Positions 25,771-34,852 of a DNA stretch of 64,000 nt are shown piece by piece (within the stretch, counting starts at the first letter, position 1; every line of letters starts with the position of its first letter). Source of the DNA: CAKVOD01 sp964606505 (GTDB lineage Bacteria > Bacillota > Clostridia > Christensenellales > UBA1242). A model generated the notes under the pieces. It was not told the origin of the DNA. It did no database searches and saw only the letters and a program-made list of their open reading frames with translations. A program made the position numbers and the translations under genes. The stretch lies in NCBI GenBank assembly GCA_964606505.1, contig CAZSGM010000005.1, positions 52,686-116,685 of the forward strand. The letters are read 5' to 3'.

Positions 25771-27573
25771 ATGGAAAATAGACAGAATTTTATACGCAAT
25801 TTTTGTATAGTTGCACACATAGACCACGGCAAATCGACGCTCGCCGACCGAATGCTTGAACTCACAAACACCGTCGCTAAGCGCGATATGGAAGCACAAC
25901 TGCTTGACAGTATGGAACTAGAGCGTGAAAGGGGAATTACGATAAAACTAACCCCAACGCGTATGAACTACGAGTACGAAGGGCAAATGTACACCTTGAA
26001 CTTAATCGACACCCCAGGGCACGTCGACTTTACCTACGAAGTTTCGCGTTCACTCGCCGCGTGTGAGGGTGCAATACTCGTTGTTGACGCAACCCAAGGT
26101 GTTGAGGCGCAAACCCTCGCGAACGTGTATCTCGCGATAGAAAACGACCTCGAAATCGTCCCCGTAATCAACAAAGTTGACCTCCCGAGCGCAAACCCAA
26201 GTAAGGTTATTGAGGAAATCGAAACAACCATAGGTTTGCCAGCAGAGGACGCGCCGCAAATCTCCGCCAAAGCAGGGATAAACATCGACAAAGTACTCGA
26301 AGCGGTTATCAAAAACGTTCCCGCCCCAAACGGCGACGAAACCGCGCCACTTCGCGCGCTAATTTTTGACTCGTACTACGACAACTTTAAAGGTGCAATC
26401 TGCCTCGTTCGCGTTGTTGACGGCAGCGTCAAAGTCGGCTCAAAAATCAAACTCATCCAAACCGACAAAGAGTTTGAAGTAACCGAAGTAGGTTTCTTCA
26501 CGCCACGTCCACAAAAATGCGACGTTTTGCGCGCAGGCGACGTCGGCTACATCTCCGCGAGCATAAAAGCGGTTGCGGACGCAAAAGTCGGCGGAACATT
26601 CACAGAGGTCGGCGCAACCGTCGCTCCCCTCGACGGTTACAAACAAGTTGTCCCAGTCGTCTTCAGCGGTATCTTCCCAGTTGACAGCGACAAGTACGAG
26701 GAACTTAAGGACGCGCTCGAAAAGTTGAAACTCAACGACTCAGCACTGCAAGTTTTGCCCGAGGTTTCGCAAGCGCTCGGCTTCGGCTTCAGGTGCGGTT
26801 TCCTAGGGTTGCTCCATATGGAAGTTATAACGGAAAGAATAGAGCGCGAGTTCAACATCGACGTCATCACGACCGCCCCAGGGGTTAATTACAACGTCTA
26901 CAAAACCGACGGCGAAATGCTTGAAGTTTCAAACCCCGCAAACCTGCCCAAAACTGTCGAAATCGACCGCATAGAGGAGCCTTACGTAAAACTTCACGTC
27001 TACCTGCCGCCCGAATACGTCGGCGCAATTATGGACTTGTGCCAAGATAGACGCGCAACCTTCCTTGATATGCAGTACATCGACAGCCAGCGCGTAAAAC
27101 TTACCTACGATATGCCGCTCAACGAAATTATTTACGACTTTTTCGACCAACTCAAGTCGCGTTCCAAAGGTTACGGAAGCCTCGATTACGAAATGAGCGA
27201 GTATAAGCCAAGCGACCTTGTCAAAATGGATGTTATGCTGAACGGCGAAATTTGCGACGCCCTCAGCCTCATCGTCCACAAAGACAAAGCGTACGCACGT
27301 GGCAGAGGCATAACCGAAAAGCTTAAGGAAGTTATCCCGCGCCAAATGTTTGAAGTCCCAGTCCAAGCGGTTATTGGAAACAAAGTAATCGCACGCGAAA
27401 CAATCAAAGCGTTCCGCAAAGACGTGCTCGCTAAGTGTTACGGCGGCGACATAACTCGTAAGCGCAAACTCCTCGAGAAACAGAAAGAGGGCAAGAAGAA
27501 AATGCGCAAAATCGGCTCCGTCGAACTCCCAAGCGAAGCGTTCCTCTCAATCCTAAAAACAAACACCGACTAA
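25771..27573 (+). CDS. lepA: Elongation factor 4 (LepA)
   Basis: Ribosome-associated GTPase that acts in elongation/ribosome biogenesis under stress. The 600-residue protein has G1 AHIDHGKST (about residues 14-22), RGITIK, G3 DTPGHVDF, G4 NKVD, domains resembling EF-G, and the LepA-specific C-terminal domain (KCYGGDITRKRKLLEKQKEG). The start at 25771 is chosen because GAGGAAA precedes it and the promoter -10 would lie inside the longer frame. hemW follows in the same direction, a pairing common in Bacillota. Confidence 0.97.
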   Translation: MENRQNFIRNFCIVAHIDHGKSTLADRMLELTNTVAKRDMEAQLLDSMELERERGITIKLTPTRMNYEYEGQMYTLNLIDTPGHVDFTYEVSRSLAACEGAILVVDATQGVEAQTLANVYLAIENDLEIVPVINKVDLPSANPSKVIEEIETTIGLPAEDAPQISAKAGINIDKVLEAVIKNVPAPNGDETAPLRALIFDSYYDNFKGAICLVRVVDGSVKVGSKIKLIQTDKEFEVTEVGFFTPRPQKCDVLRAGDVGYISASIKAVADAKVGGTFTEVGATVAPLDGYKQVVPVVFSGIFPVDSDKYEELKDALEKLKLNDSALQVLPEVSQALGFGFRCGFLGLLHMEVITERIEREFNIDVITTAPGVNYNVYKTDGEMLEVSNPANLPKTVEIDRIEEPYVKLHVYLPPEYVGAIMDLCQDRRATFLDMQYIDSQRVKLTYDMPLNEIIYDFFDQLKSRSKGYGSLDYEMSEYKPSDLVKMDVMLNGEICDALSLIVHKDKAYARGRGITEKLKEVIPRQMFEVPVQAVIGNKVIARETIKAFRKDVLAKCYGGDITRKRKLLEKQKEGKKKMRKIGSVELPSEAFLSILKTNTD

Positions 27574-27820
27574 CGCGCCGCAACGTGCTTACGTTTGAAA
27601 CATTTGCACCGCACAAAACCAACCCCGCGCTCCATTGCGCGCCGCCTTAAGTAACCCGCGCGCGCTTGTTCATTATTAGTCGCGTACTACCCCCTCCGCG
27701 TGTCCCAAGCTAACCTTCCGCGCCGCGCACTACACACATTGAAAGGGGAGAGCGGTGCCACGAAAACGCGCGCAATGCTTAAAAACTAACGCGCCCCAAC
27801 GAAAAACAAAGGAGAACAAC

Positions 27821-28921
27821 TTGACCAGCCTGTACATCCACATCCCGTTTTGCGAAAGCAAGTGTTACTACTGTGATTTTTGCAGCGGCGTATACAAGAG
27901 CGAGACAGTGCAACAGTATGTTGCCGCACTCATAGACGAAGTTAAGCAGTCGCGCATACCCGACGAAATCGAAACGGTTTTCATCGGCGGCGGAACCCCC
28001 AGCAGCATAGATAGTGCCCACATCGGCAAAATTATGGACGCTGTTTATAGTAACTACAACCTATCCGCCCGCGCGGAAATCTCTATTGAGTGCAACCCCA
28101 ACTCCGCCACCGCGCAAAAACTGCTCGACTACAAAAGTATGGGCATAAACCGCGTAAGCCTCGGCGTCCAAACAACCAGCGACACGCTCCTGCGCGCAAT
28201 CGGCAGACTCCACACAAGTAAAGACTTTGAACGCGCCGCGGAACACATCAGTCAAAACTTCACCAACTACAACTTTGACCTAATGCTCGGGCTTCCCAAC
28301 CAAACAGCCCGCGATGTCGAAACAACCCTGCGCGACGTCCTCAAATTCGCGCCGCCCCACGTTTCCGCGTACTCGCTCATACTCGAAGAGGGAACTCCCC
28401 TATATAAAATGGTTAGCCAAAATATCCTCTCCCTCCCAAGCGAGGACGAAACAATCGCACTCTACGACCTCACTTGCCAAACCCTCCAAGCAAACGGACT
28501 GCCGCGTTACGAAATATCAAACTTTGCCAAACCCAACCACGAGTGCGCCCACAACCTTAACTATTGGGCGTGCGGCGAGTACCTAGGTTTCGGCCTATCC
28601 GCCCACTCCTACAAAAACGGAGTGAGGTACGCAAGCACCCCGCTAATGAAAAACTACCTTAGCGGCACCCACCGTGCGTTTGAGGAAAAACTAACCCCGC
28701 TCGAGCAACAAGAGGAAATGATAATGTTGTCCTTAAGATTGGAAAGGGGACTAAACCTTAAGACCTTCGAGCAAAAGTTTGCCCGCAACCTGCTAGTTGA
28801 TAAGCAGCGCGAAATCGAGATTTTGCAATCGGAAAACCTAATAATTATCGAAAACGACGTCCTCAAAATCGCCCCCAACGCGTTTTATGTCAGTAACGCA
28901 ATCATCTCGCGCCTAATCTAA
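27821..28921 (+). CDS. hemW: HemW, radical SAM haem chaperone
   Basis: HemW is a coproporphyrinogen-oxidase-like radical SAM protein that binds haem and lacks the oxidase activity. From the TTG at 27821 the protein is 366 residues and begins TSLYIHIPFCESKCYYCDFC: 4Fe-4S cysteines C11, C15, C18 plus C21. GGGTPSS and the C-terminal winged-helix-like region (LRLERGLNLKTFEQKF) follow. AAAGGAG lies 6 bases before the TTG. A GTG at 27755 with its own GGGGAG would add 22 residues not seen in the family, so the TTG is preferred. Confidence 0.93.
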   Translation: MTSLYIHIPFCESKCYYCDFCSGVYKSETVQQYVAALIDEVKQSRIPDEIETVFIGGGTPSSIDSAHIGKIMDAVYSNYNLSARAEISIECNPNSATAQKLLDYKSMGINRVSLGVQTTSDTLLRAIGRLHTSKDFERAAEHISQNFTNYNFDLMLGLPNQTARDVETTLRDVLKFAPPHVSAYSLILEEGTPLYKMVSQNILSLPSEDETIALYDLTCQTLQANGLPRYEISNFAKPNHECAHNLNYWACGEYLGFGLSAHSYKNGVRYASTPLMKNYLSGTHRAFEEKLTPLEQQEEMIMLSLRLERGLNLKTFEQKFARNLLVDKQREIEILQSENLIIIENDVLKIAPNAFYVSNAIISRLI

Positions 28922-28965
28922 CTCACCCTAAATAAAATATAACTCGCGCACCGCAAATACAAGAT

Positions 28966-28995
28966 GTTGTGTATTATAAAAATAGAATACACAAC
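28966..28995 (+). promoter_or_regulatory. Inverted repeat upstream of der
   Basis: GTTGTGTATT (28966-28975) pairs perfectly with AATACACAAC (28986-28995) around a 10-base loop. There is no T-run, so a terminator is unlikely. It overlaps a -10-like TATTATAAA, so it may be an operator or an mRNA hairpin in front of der. Confidence 0.45.
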
Positions 28996-29048
28996 ACTTA
29001 GTGCAACTTCACGGTATTTGCGTCTGTCCGCGCAAAAAGGAGACTAAA

Positions 29049-30371
29049 ATGAAAGCAAATCCAACAGTGGCAATCGTCGGACGTCCAAACGTCGGCAAAA
29101 GTACACTTTTTAATAGACTCGTCGGCAAACGCGTCAGTATCGTAAAAGACGAGCCAAACGTAACCAGAGACCGCGTTATTATGGACGCAGAGTGGCTGAA
29201 CTATAAGTTTACCCTCGTCGATACAGGAGGCATTGACCTCAAAAGCCAAGACGAAATGAAGCAGCACATCCTCTATCAGGCAAAACTCGCAATCGAAATC
29301 GCCGACGTCATTATTTTTCTAGTCGACGGCAAAGAGGGTGTCGTTAAAGGCGACCACGAGGTTGCGGAAATCTTGCGCCGCTCGCATAAACCCGTCGTGC
29401 TTGCCGTTAATAAGGTAGATAATAATGTTTGTAACAACCTCTACGACTTTTACGAACTCGGACTCGGCGACCCCATCGCAATTTCAGGCGAACAAGCGCG
29501 CGGACTCGGCGATATGCTAGACCAAGTTGTCAAAGACTTTGACCAAGTCGACAGCGAAACCCAAGCGCAAGAACCACTAAAAATTGCAATCGTCGGGCGT
29601 CCAAACGTTGGCAAATCCAGCCTAACAAACCGCCTGCTCGGCGACGATAGAATGGTTGTTGCCGACCAAGCAGGAACAACCCGCGACAGCGTCGACAGCG
29701 TCTTTAGGTACAACGGAGAGGATTATATCTTGATTGACACCGCAGGCATTCGCAGAAAAAGTTCAATCGAAATGGACAGCGTGGAGTACTACAGCGTTAT
29801 CCGTTCGCTCGACGCCATCAAGCGCGCCGACGTCTGCCTAATCGTCCTCGACGCCAGTGAGCCAATCAGTGAGCAGGACGTCAAGATTGCAGGACTCGTT
29901 CACGAGCAGGGCAAACCATCTGTTGTTATCTATAATAAATGGGATAAAGTCGAAAAAGACGAAAGCACCAGCCGCAGGTATAAGCAAAAACTCGACGAAG
30001 ATTTGAAGTTTATGTCCTACTATGTGCCGCTGTTTTTGTCCGCGCAAACAGGACAGCGCCTGTCCTCAATTATGCCGACCGTGCTTAAAGTTTACGAAAA
30101 CGCCTGCAGGCGTCTCTCAACCAGCGTCCTCAACCAAATCCTTATGGACGCAACAACCATAACCCCGCCGCCTGCCCAAAACGGCCGCAAACTCAAAATT
30201 AAGTATATGACTCAAGCGCAAACCAACCCTCCAACATTCGTGTTGTTCGTGAATGACAGCGAACTAATGCACTATAGCTACGAGCGTTACCTCGAAAACC
30301 AACTGCGCAACGCCGTCGACTTTAGCGGAACACCTATTACACTAATCACGCGCTCAAAAACTAAGGATTAA
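29049..30371 (+). CDS. der: Ribosome-biogenesis GTPase Der (EngA)
   Basis: Essential double GTPase for 50S subunit maturation. The 440-residue protein has two G domains: GRPNVGKSTLFNRL (about 11-24), DTGGID, NKVD, and GRPNVGKSSLTNRLL (about 182-196), DTAGIRRK, NKWD, followed by the KH-like C-terminal domain (LKIKYMTQAQTNPPTFVLFV). AAAAAGGAG precedes the ATG at 29049; an upstream in-frame ATG at 29001 lacks one. plsY follows after 271 bases, as in many Bacillota. Confidence 0.98.
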   Translation: MKANPTVAIVGRPNVGKSTLFNRLVGKRVSIVKDEPNVTRDRVIMDAEWLNYKFTLVDTGGIDLKSQDEMKQHILYQAKLAIEIADVIIFLVDGKEGVVKGDHEVAEILRRSHKPVVLAVNKVDNNVCNNLYDFYELGLGDPIAISGEQARGLGDMLDQVVKDFDQVDSETQAQEPLKIAIVGRPNVGKSSLTNRLLGDDRMVVADQAGTTRDSVDSVFRYNGEDYILIDTAGIRRKSSIEMDSVEYYSVIRSLDAIKRADVCLIVLDASEPISEQDVKIAGLVHEQGKPSVVIYNKWDKVEKDESTSRRYKQKLDEDLKFMSYYVPLFLSAQTGQRLSSIMPTVLKVYENACRRLSTSVLNQILMDATTITPPPAQNGRKLKIKYMTQAQTNPPTFVLFVNDSELMHYSYERYLENQLRNAVDFSGTPITLITRSKTKD

Positions 30372-30606
30372 TACTTTTTGCCTCCGCGCGCCTGTTGAGT
30401 TTGGAACTCGCAATGCGCTTCATTCGCAACACCTACTCGCGCCGCGCCCGCAACTTGCTCGTGTCCGTGCCAAACACCGCCCGCGTGCCCGCCGCGTCCG
30501 CAACCAAGAAAACTGCAACGCACGGTAGTTTTGCGTTGCGCGCGGCAAATGTGTACTCTCGCGCGCAAACAGGGCAGCAGCATTCAAAGTCAACACACTG
30601 AAACTC

Positions 30607-30636
30607 TTATATATTAAAGGATTATATATTAAAGGA
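30607..30636 (+). repeat. Perfect 15-bp tandem repeat carrying the plsY ribosome-binding site
   Basis: TTATATATTAAAGGA is present twice in direct succession (30607-30621 and 30622-30636). Each copy carries AAAGGA; only the second is at Shine-Dalgarno distance from the plsY ATG. Copy-number change would alter spacing of the promoter-like TATATT. Confidence 0.8.
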
Positions 30637-30642
30637 TAGAAA

Positions 30643-31449
30643 ATGGAATGGTATCTCGCCCTAATTTTGGGCTTAGAAATAATTGTATCGTATTTTATCG
30701 GGAACATCAGTTTCGCTCGCATAATCTCAAAATTCAAAAAGGGCGACATAACTAAGGTTGGCAGCGGCAACCCAGGCTCAACCAATATGCTCCGTACCTA
30801 TGGCGCGAAAGTCGGGTTTCTGACGCTCACGCTCGACATATTGAAAGGCGTATTGCCCGCGCTGATGGGTTACCTGACGTTTTTGTACACAGTCGGCGAC
30901 TCGTGGGAACTTATCGCGCTCTACGCGTGCGGGCTTGCAACCGTCGTCGGGCATATGTTTCCCGTCGTGTACAAGTTTAAAGGCGGCAAGGGCGTCGCAA
31001 CAACACTCGGCGTGTTTGCAGTCGCAGACCCGTTGATAATGTTAGTCGTGTTCGCAGGCGCGTTCGCCTACGTGCTGTTTTTTGAGTACGTCTCCGTCGC
31101 CTCGCTGCTAATCGTAACCGCGATGTCAATCGTCGAAGTTTACAAAATCCCCAGCGAAACAGTCTATGGCGTCGCCCTCACAATCCGCCTGCTAATTTTT
31201 GTTATCTTCACGCTCGTTTGGTTCGCCCACCGTGCAAACATCCAGCGCCTGCTCGTCGGCAAAGAAAACAAAGCCAACCTCAAGCGCTCCCTCAAGAAAA
31301 TCCTCAAACAGGAGAAACAAGAGCGCAAGCAGAAAATCAAAGCGACGAACAAACAACTAAAAGCGCGCAAAAAGGAAATCAAAAAGCAGAAAAAACAAAC
31401 CCGCAAACAACTTAAAGTAACCAAGAAAAACGAAAAACGCAGCCTCTAA
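30643..31449 (+). CDS. plsY: Glycerol-3-phosphate acyltransferase PlsY with lysine-rich tail
   Basis: PlsY transfers acyl from acyl-phosphate to glycerol-3-phosphate, the first step of phospholipid synthesis; it is an integral membrane enzyme. The motifs SGNPGSTNMLRTYG (about residues 41-54), GHMFPVVYKFKGGKGVATT (about 104-122) and the later helices match the family. The membrane domain ends near residue 200; a further 65 residues are almost entirely Lys/Arg/Gln (KKILKQEKQERKQKIK and similar). This tail is unusual and may bind nucleic acid or the membrane surface. Confidence 0.95.
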   Translation: MEWYLALILGLEIIVSYFIGNISFARIISKFKKGDITKVGSGNPGSTNMLRTYGAKVGFLTLTLDILKGVLPALMGYLTFLYTVGDSWELIALYACGLATVVGHMFPVVYKFKGGKGVATTLGVFAVADPLIMLVVFAGAFAYVLFFEYVSVASLLIVTAMSIVEVYKIPSETVYGVALTIRLLIFVIFTLVWFAHRANIQRLLVGKENKANLKRSLKKILKQEKQERKQKIKATNKQLKARKKEIKKQKKQTRKQLKVTKKNEKRSL

Positions 31450-31951
31450 CCCCCAAACGCTACCAAACCACCAGCCGCACAAAATTGACCCGCCAACACT
31501 GATTTTCCCAATCAGACCCGCGCCCCTAAAATAGAAACATTAAATTAGTACCATTTAATTTTAACACCCCCAATGAAAACTTAATAACATATTTTTTACA
31601 TACGAAAATTGAACAGTTACGCAATAAACAGTGCCTTTATTGTTAACTGTTTTTTTGTTTGCCTAGTAAAATGTTTGCGCCACTAACGCCACCCTAAATA
31701 TAAAAAATAGGAAGCGGGTAACTCCCAATATGAAGAGGGGACGCGCAAGCCGTGTGCCGCCGCGTGCGCAGGTACTACTGCGCCTACTATTGCTGCAGTG
31801 TGCGCTTGTTGCCGTAAGTCCGCAAACATCGCGACTCTTACAGTGCTGAAATTTCAAGTTCGCCGCTGCAATCGCTGCGCAAGCTTCCGCCTCCACCGCC
31901 CGCAGACTGTATGCAATAATGTAAATATTTGTAAAAAATATCAAAAAATGC
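31450..31951. other. Spacer between plsY and the DGR
   Basis: No gene. It holds the plsY terminator and then a GC-rich stretch (31740-31900) with short repeated GCCGC and GCAAG words. Composition changes at the boundary of the DGR, but no insertion-sequence ends or direct repeats of a target site are visible. Confidence 0.4.
31612..31656 (+). terminator. Terminator of plsY
   Basis: AACAGTTA (31612-31619) pairs with TAACTGTT (31644-31651), with an inner AATAAA/TTTATT stem, followed by a T-run. Confidence 0.8.
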
Positions 31952-31980
31952 TTGACGAACCCCCGAAAAATGATTATAAT
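31952..31980 (+). promoter_or_regulatory. Promoter of the DGR operon
   Basis: TTGACG (31952-31957), 17 bases, TATAAT (31975-31980). The predicted 5' leader contains GATGTG pairing with CACATC before the avd ribosome-binding site. It is the only strong promoter before avd, the TR and the RT. Confidence 0.85.
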
Positions 31981-32036
31981 GCAAATAGAGAGATGTGAAC
32001 TCACGCAATGCCACCACATCACAAAGGAAAAATATA

Positions 32037-32771
32037 ATGGATAAATTTGATAATGACAACCAAACAATAAATAATGGAAAATCAATTTCAGCCGCCGCAC
32101 CCGCCACTGCACCCGCCTGTGCAGAAAATATGCGAAACTCAACACCGCCGCAGGTAAATATTGCCGCTAGCGCGCCTATCCGCGTCGAAAGCGAAGAACG
32201 CAGAGCCGCTTGCCAAATAACCGCCGCACCTGAGTCCGTGCTCGCAACTACCGCCGCGCCTGCAACGTCCGCCGCAACGCCGCCAACGAGCGTTAGCGCC
32301 CAAAGCGACTTTGCCGCCCAAACATCCAGCGCCGTGCCTACCTACAAACAAATTGATATGCTCGAAACATGGGCTCCCGCAACCCCCAAAAGCAGAAAAA
32401 CGTTCACAGACAACGAAAAGAAACTCCGCAGGGTTAAGGAACTCTCAGTTTTCACTTTCGCAAAACAAATGGCTGACTACATCTACACTTGCACAAGGAA
32501 CGCCCCCAAACAGTACCGCTGGAGCCTTGTCTCAAAACTGCACAACGACAGCCTCGCGCTCATTGAAAAACTGTATCTAGCGAACGCAAAGCATGGGGAA
32601 CAGCGCCTCAGCTTGCAATTTGAAGCGGACGTAAAGATTAAACTGATAGCGTTTTACGCCGAAATGGCAAAGAATTTGAAAATTATCTCACTGCACCAGT
32701 TTAAGACACTTTCAAAACATCTGCTAAACTGCAAAACTACACTCTGGGGGTGGATTAAATGTAAAAACTAA
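32037..32771 (+). CDS. avd: DGR accessory variability determinant (Avd-like) with N-terminal extension
   Basis: Avd is a small four-helix bundle that forms a pentamer and binds the DGR reverse transcriptase and template RNA. Here residues about 120-244 show the family pattern: a first helix (LSVFTFAKQMADYIYTCTRN), then APKQYRWSLVSKLHNDSLAL, a third helix with KIKLIAFYAEMAKNLKI and a final HQFKTLSKHLLN...WGWIK. Residues 1-115 form an Ala/Thr/Pro-rich, probably disordered extension, uncommon since Avd is normally about 120-130 residues. The ATG at 32037 has AAAGGA 8 bases upstream; a GTG 14 codons earlier is less likely. The TR begins 40 bases after the stop. Confidence 0.85.
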   Translation: MDKFDNDNQTINNGKSISAAAPATAPACAENMRNSTPPQVNIAASAPIRVESEERRAACQITAAPESVLATTAAPATSAATPPTSVSAQSDFAAQTSSAVPTYKQIDMLETWAPATPKSRKTFTDNEKKLRRVKELSVFTFAKQMADYIYTCTRNAPKQYRWSLVSKLHNDSLALIEKLYLANAKHGEQRLSLQFEADVKIKLIAFYAEMAKNLKIISLHQFKTLSKHLLNCKTTLWGWIKCKN

Positions 32772-32811
32772 GTTCCACCCCCTAGGGTGATGGCTATCGT
32801 TCCGGAGATTT

Positions 32812-32937
32812 GTTCGTGGGCGTGGCTGCGTTCTGGCAATTCAAACAATAACAATAACGCGCGTGCTGTCAACTAAAATGGTAATAACAACAACAATAAT
32901 GTTAATAATACCGGTGGTGTGCGCGTAGCGCTCCATC
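32812..32937 (+). repeat. DGR template repeat (TR), 126 nt
   Basis: The TR is the invariant template whose RNA is copied with errors at adenines. It matches the VR (36430-36555) over 126 positions without gaps. By hand alignment 107 positions are identical and all 19 differences are TR adenines replaced by another base in the VR. Adenines are concentrated in AAT/AAC codons, as usual in DGRs. The 3' segment GGTGGTGTGCGCGTAGCGCT, without variable positions, is the likely initiation-of-homing region. In the frame of the target protein the TR contains a TAA at 32874-32876, which is unusual. Confidence 0.97.
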
Positions 32938-33316
32938 ACGCTTTTAATTAAAAAAAATCTTGCGCAAAATCAAACTTTTGAATTTTACAAAAGAGTAAAA
33001 CGACTTTTTTCGCTCGCAAACTTAAGTTCGCAGCAACAAAAAGTTTGTAGAAGTTTAATTATTGCATTGTGCGTTTAAAATGCAACACACAAAAGAAATT
33101 AAGAGAATAACTAGAAACGATGTTAGAGATAACCCGTCAGAGTTTGAGATGGAGGAGCCATCATCCTGCCCTCACAAGGGTAAATATGACCGACTGCAAA
33201 TAAGTTAACGCGATTTTTCGTTTTGGCTTTGAGCGCAAAACTCGCTTTTGCGTATGTCGGTTACTTTGAAAAATATTCTTAGGTAAACATCCGTTTGCCC
33301 GAGTTTATATACAAAT
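32938..33316 (+). ncRNA. Non-coding segment between TR and repeat array, probable part of the DGR template RNA
   Basis: No gene. In characterised DGRs the template RNA extends beyond the TR into structured sequence recognised by the RT-Avd complex. Here TTGCATT (about 33063-33069) can pair with AATGCAA (about 33079-33085). A purine-rich part (33140-33160) and a CCCTCACAAGGG hairpin (about 33171-33182) follow. Assignment to the template RNA is inference from DGR organisation. Confidence 0.45.
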
Positions 33317-33632
33317 GTGCGCCCCTAAAACGCACTTAATGAGGTTTAAATGCAAATGTGCGCATTTAAGCGCATTTGCGACTTTTATGTACAAGCGTGC
33401 GTAAGCGCATTTTATAAGGTTTAAATGCAAATGCCGCTCTAAAAACAAACAGGCGTGCTCAAAGCACACTTAATGATTTTATGTGCTAAAGTGTCGCCTC
33501 AAGCGCACTTAGCGAGGTTTTAATCCCGCCTCGCTCTCAAGCGCATATTGCAAGGGGTAAACACAGCGTGCGTCTCGCGCGCACTTAACAAAGTCTGTAC
33601 ACAGCGTGTCGCCCCGAGCGCACGCAACGAGG
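33317..33632 (+). repeat. About eight degenerate 38-nt hairpin repeats ending at the RT ribosome-binding site
   Basis: Units start near 33317, 33358, 33396, 33453, 33491, 33526, 33567 and 33604. Each has a GTGCG or GTGTCG word, a complementary GCGCAC or GCGCAT about ten bases later, and then an ACTTAAYRAGG-type purine motif resembling a Shine-Dalgarno. The last unit supplies the GAGG in front of the RT start at 33638. Possible roles: template-RNA structure, control of RT translation, or simple tandem expansion. Confidence 0.7.
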
Positions 33633-33637
33633 AAACA

Positions 33638-34852
33638 ATGATTGAAGAAGATTACTCAATGTTTTGCGACTTTTTAACATTCTATTGCGCGCACCAAGCT
33701 GCAAGACGTTGCAAAACAACCAAAAAGCCTATCGTCAAGTTCGACCTTGAACAGGGCATAAACTTGCAAAAACTTGTCGAGCAAATGGAAAACGGCACCT
33801 ACAAAGTCAAGGGCTACCAAAGTTTTTACGTCTACCAGCCCAAAAAACGCCAAATCCAAGCCCTGCGCTACGAAGACCGCATTGTCCAACACGTCCTCTG
33901 CGACAATTTCCTAATGCCGTACTTCTCAAAACGCGTCATCTACGATAACTCCGCCTGCCAGCAGGGCAAAGGCCACCACTTCGCCCTCCGCAGAATTACG
34001 CAGTTTTTGCATAAGTACTACAACAACTACGGCGCGGACGGCTACGTTCTAAAATGCGACATACTCAAGTTTTTTCCGAGTATCCCGCACGCGATAGTCA
34101 AAAAAATGGTCGGCGACCACATCCGCGATGAGAAAGTCAAGAAACTGTTTTTTGACATAATCGACAGTTACCAAACGACTAAAGGCTTTATGAAAAAATA
34201 CGGCATTAGGTACACCGAGCCAGTCTACACAAAACATGGGTGGTTTTCTAAACCGATAACCCGCGGCGTTCCAATCGGCAACCAAACCAGCCAAATCATT
34301 GGTATGATTTACCTAGATAAGGTGGATAGGCTCGTCAAGGAAAAACTCGGCATAAAGTACTACTCCCGCTATATGGACGATTTCATTTTAATCCACCCCA
34401 GCAAGGAGTACCTGCGCGAATGCCTAGAGAAAATACGCTACGTCGTCGAAAAGGAACTAAAACTCCAGTTCAACAACAAAACGCAAATTTTTCCCCTAAA
34501 AAACGGCTTCCAGTACCTAGGCTTCAACTTTTACCTAAAAAGTAACGGCAAAGTTATCAAAAATGTTAAAAAAGCAACCAAACTCCGCTTTAAAAGCCGT
34601 ATCCGCTTCCTAAACAAGTTTTACCCACTCCAAAAAATCGACCAAACTACCGCAATCAGCGTGCTAGCAAGTTATCACGGACACCTAAAAAATAGTACCA
34701 ACGGCAAGGCAGTCGAAAGACAAATGAAAAAACGCCTCAAAGTCGACGTAACTAAGCCAGTTTGCGATAAAGACCCCCTTGATATTATCTATGGCGACGA
34801 TGAACTTGATAAATTGTACGAAAAATTGGAAAAAATGAAAAAAAATGACTAA
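33638..34852 (+). CDS. DGR reverse transcriptase
   Basis: Copies the template RNA into cDNA with random bases opposite adenines. The 404-residue protein has the reverse transcriptase blocks: KCDILKFFPSIP (catalytic D141), GVPIGNQTSQ (residues 210-219, the DGR-type version of motif 4) and YMDD (245-248), then FLGFNFY-type thumb motif (FQYLGFNFYL). There is no maturase or endonuclease domain, which separates it from group II intron RTs. GAGGAAAC precedes the ATG at 33638; an upstream TTG in the same frame lies within the repeat array and is rejected. The TR upstream and VR downstream confirm the DGR assignment. Confidence 0.96.
   Translation: MIEEDYSMFCDFLTFYCAHQAARRCKTTKKPIVKFDLEQGINLQKLVEQMENGTYKVKGYQSFYVYQPKKRQIQALRYEDRIVQHVLCDNFLMPYFSKRVIYDNSACQQGKGHHFALRRITQFLHKYYNNYGADGYVLKCDILKFFPSIPHAIVKKMVGDHIRDEKVKKLFFDIIDSYQTTKGFMKKYGIRYTEPVYTKHGWFSKPITRGVPIGNQTSQIIGMIYLDKVDRLVKEKLGIKYYSRYMDDFILIHPSKEYLRECLEKIRYVVEKELKLQFNNKTQIFPLKNGFQYLGFNFYLKSNGKVIKNVKKATKLRFKSRIRFLNKFYPLQKIDQTTAISVLASYHGHLKNSTNGKAVERQMKKRLKVDVTKPVCDKDPLDIIYGDDELDKLYEKLEKMKKND

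Noticed and set aside
33638..34852. Group II intron or retron reverse transcriptase
   Set aside because: No maturase/endonuclease domain, and the TR-VR pair with adenine-only differences plus an Avd gene identify a DGR.
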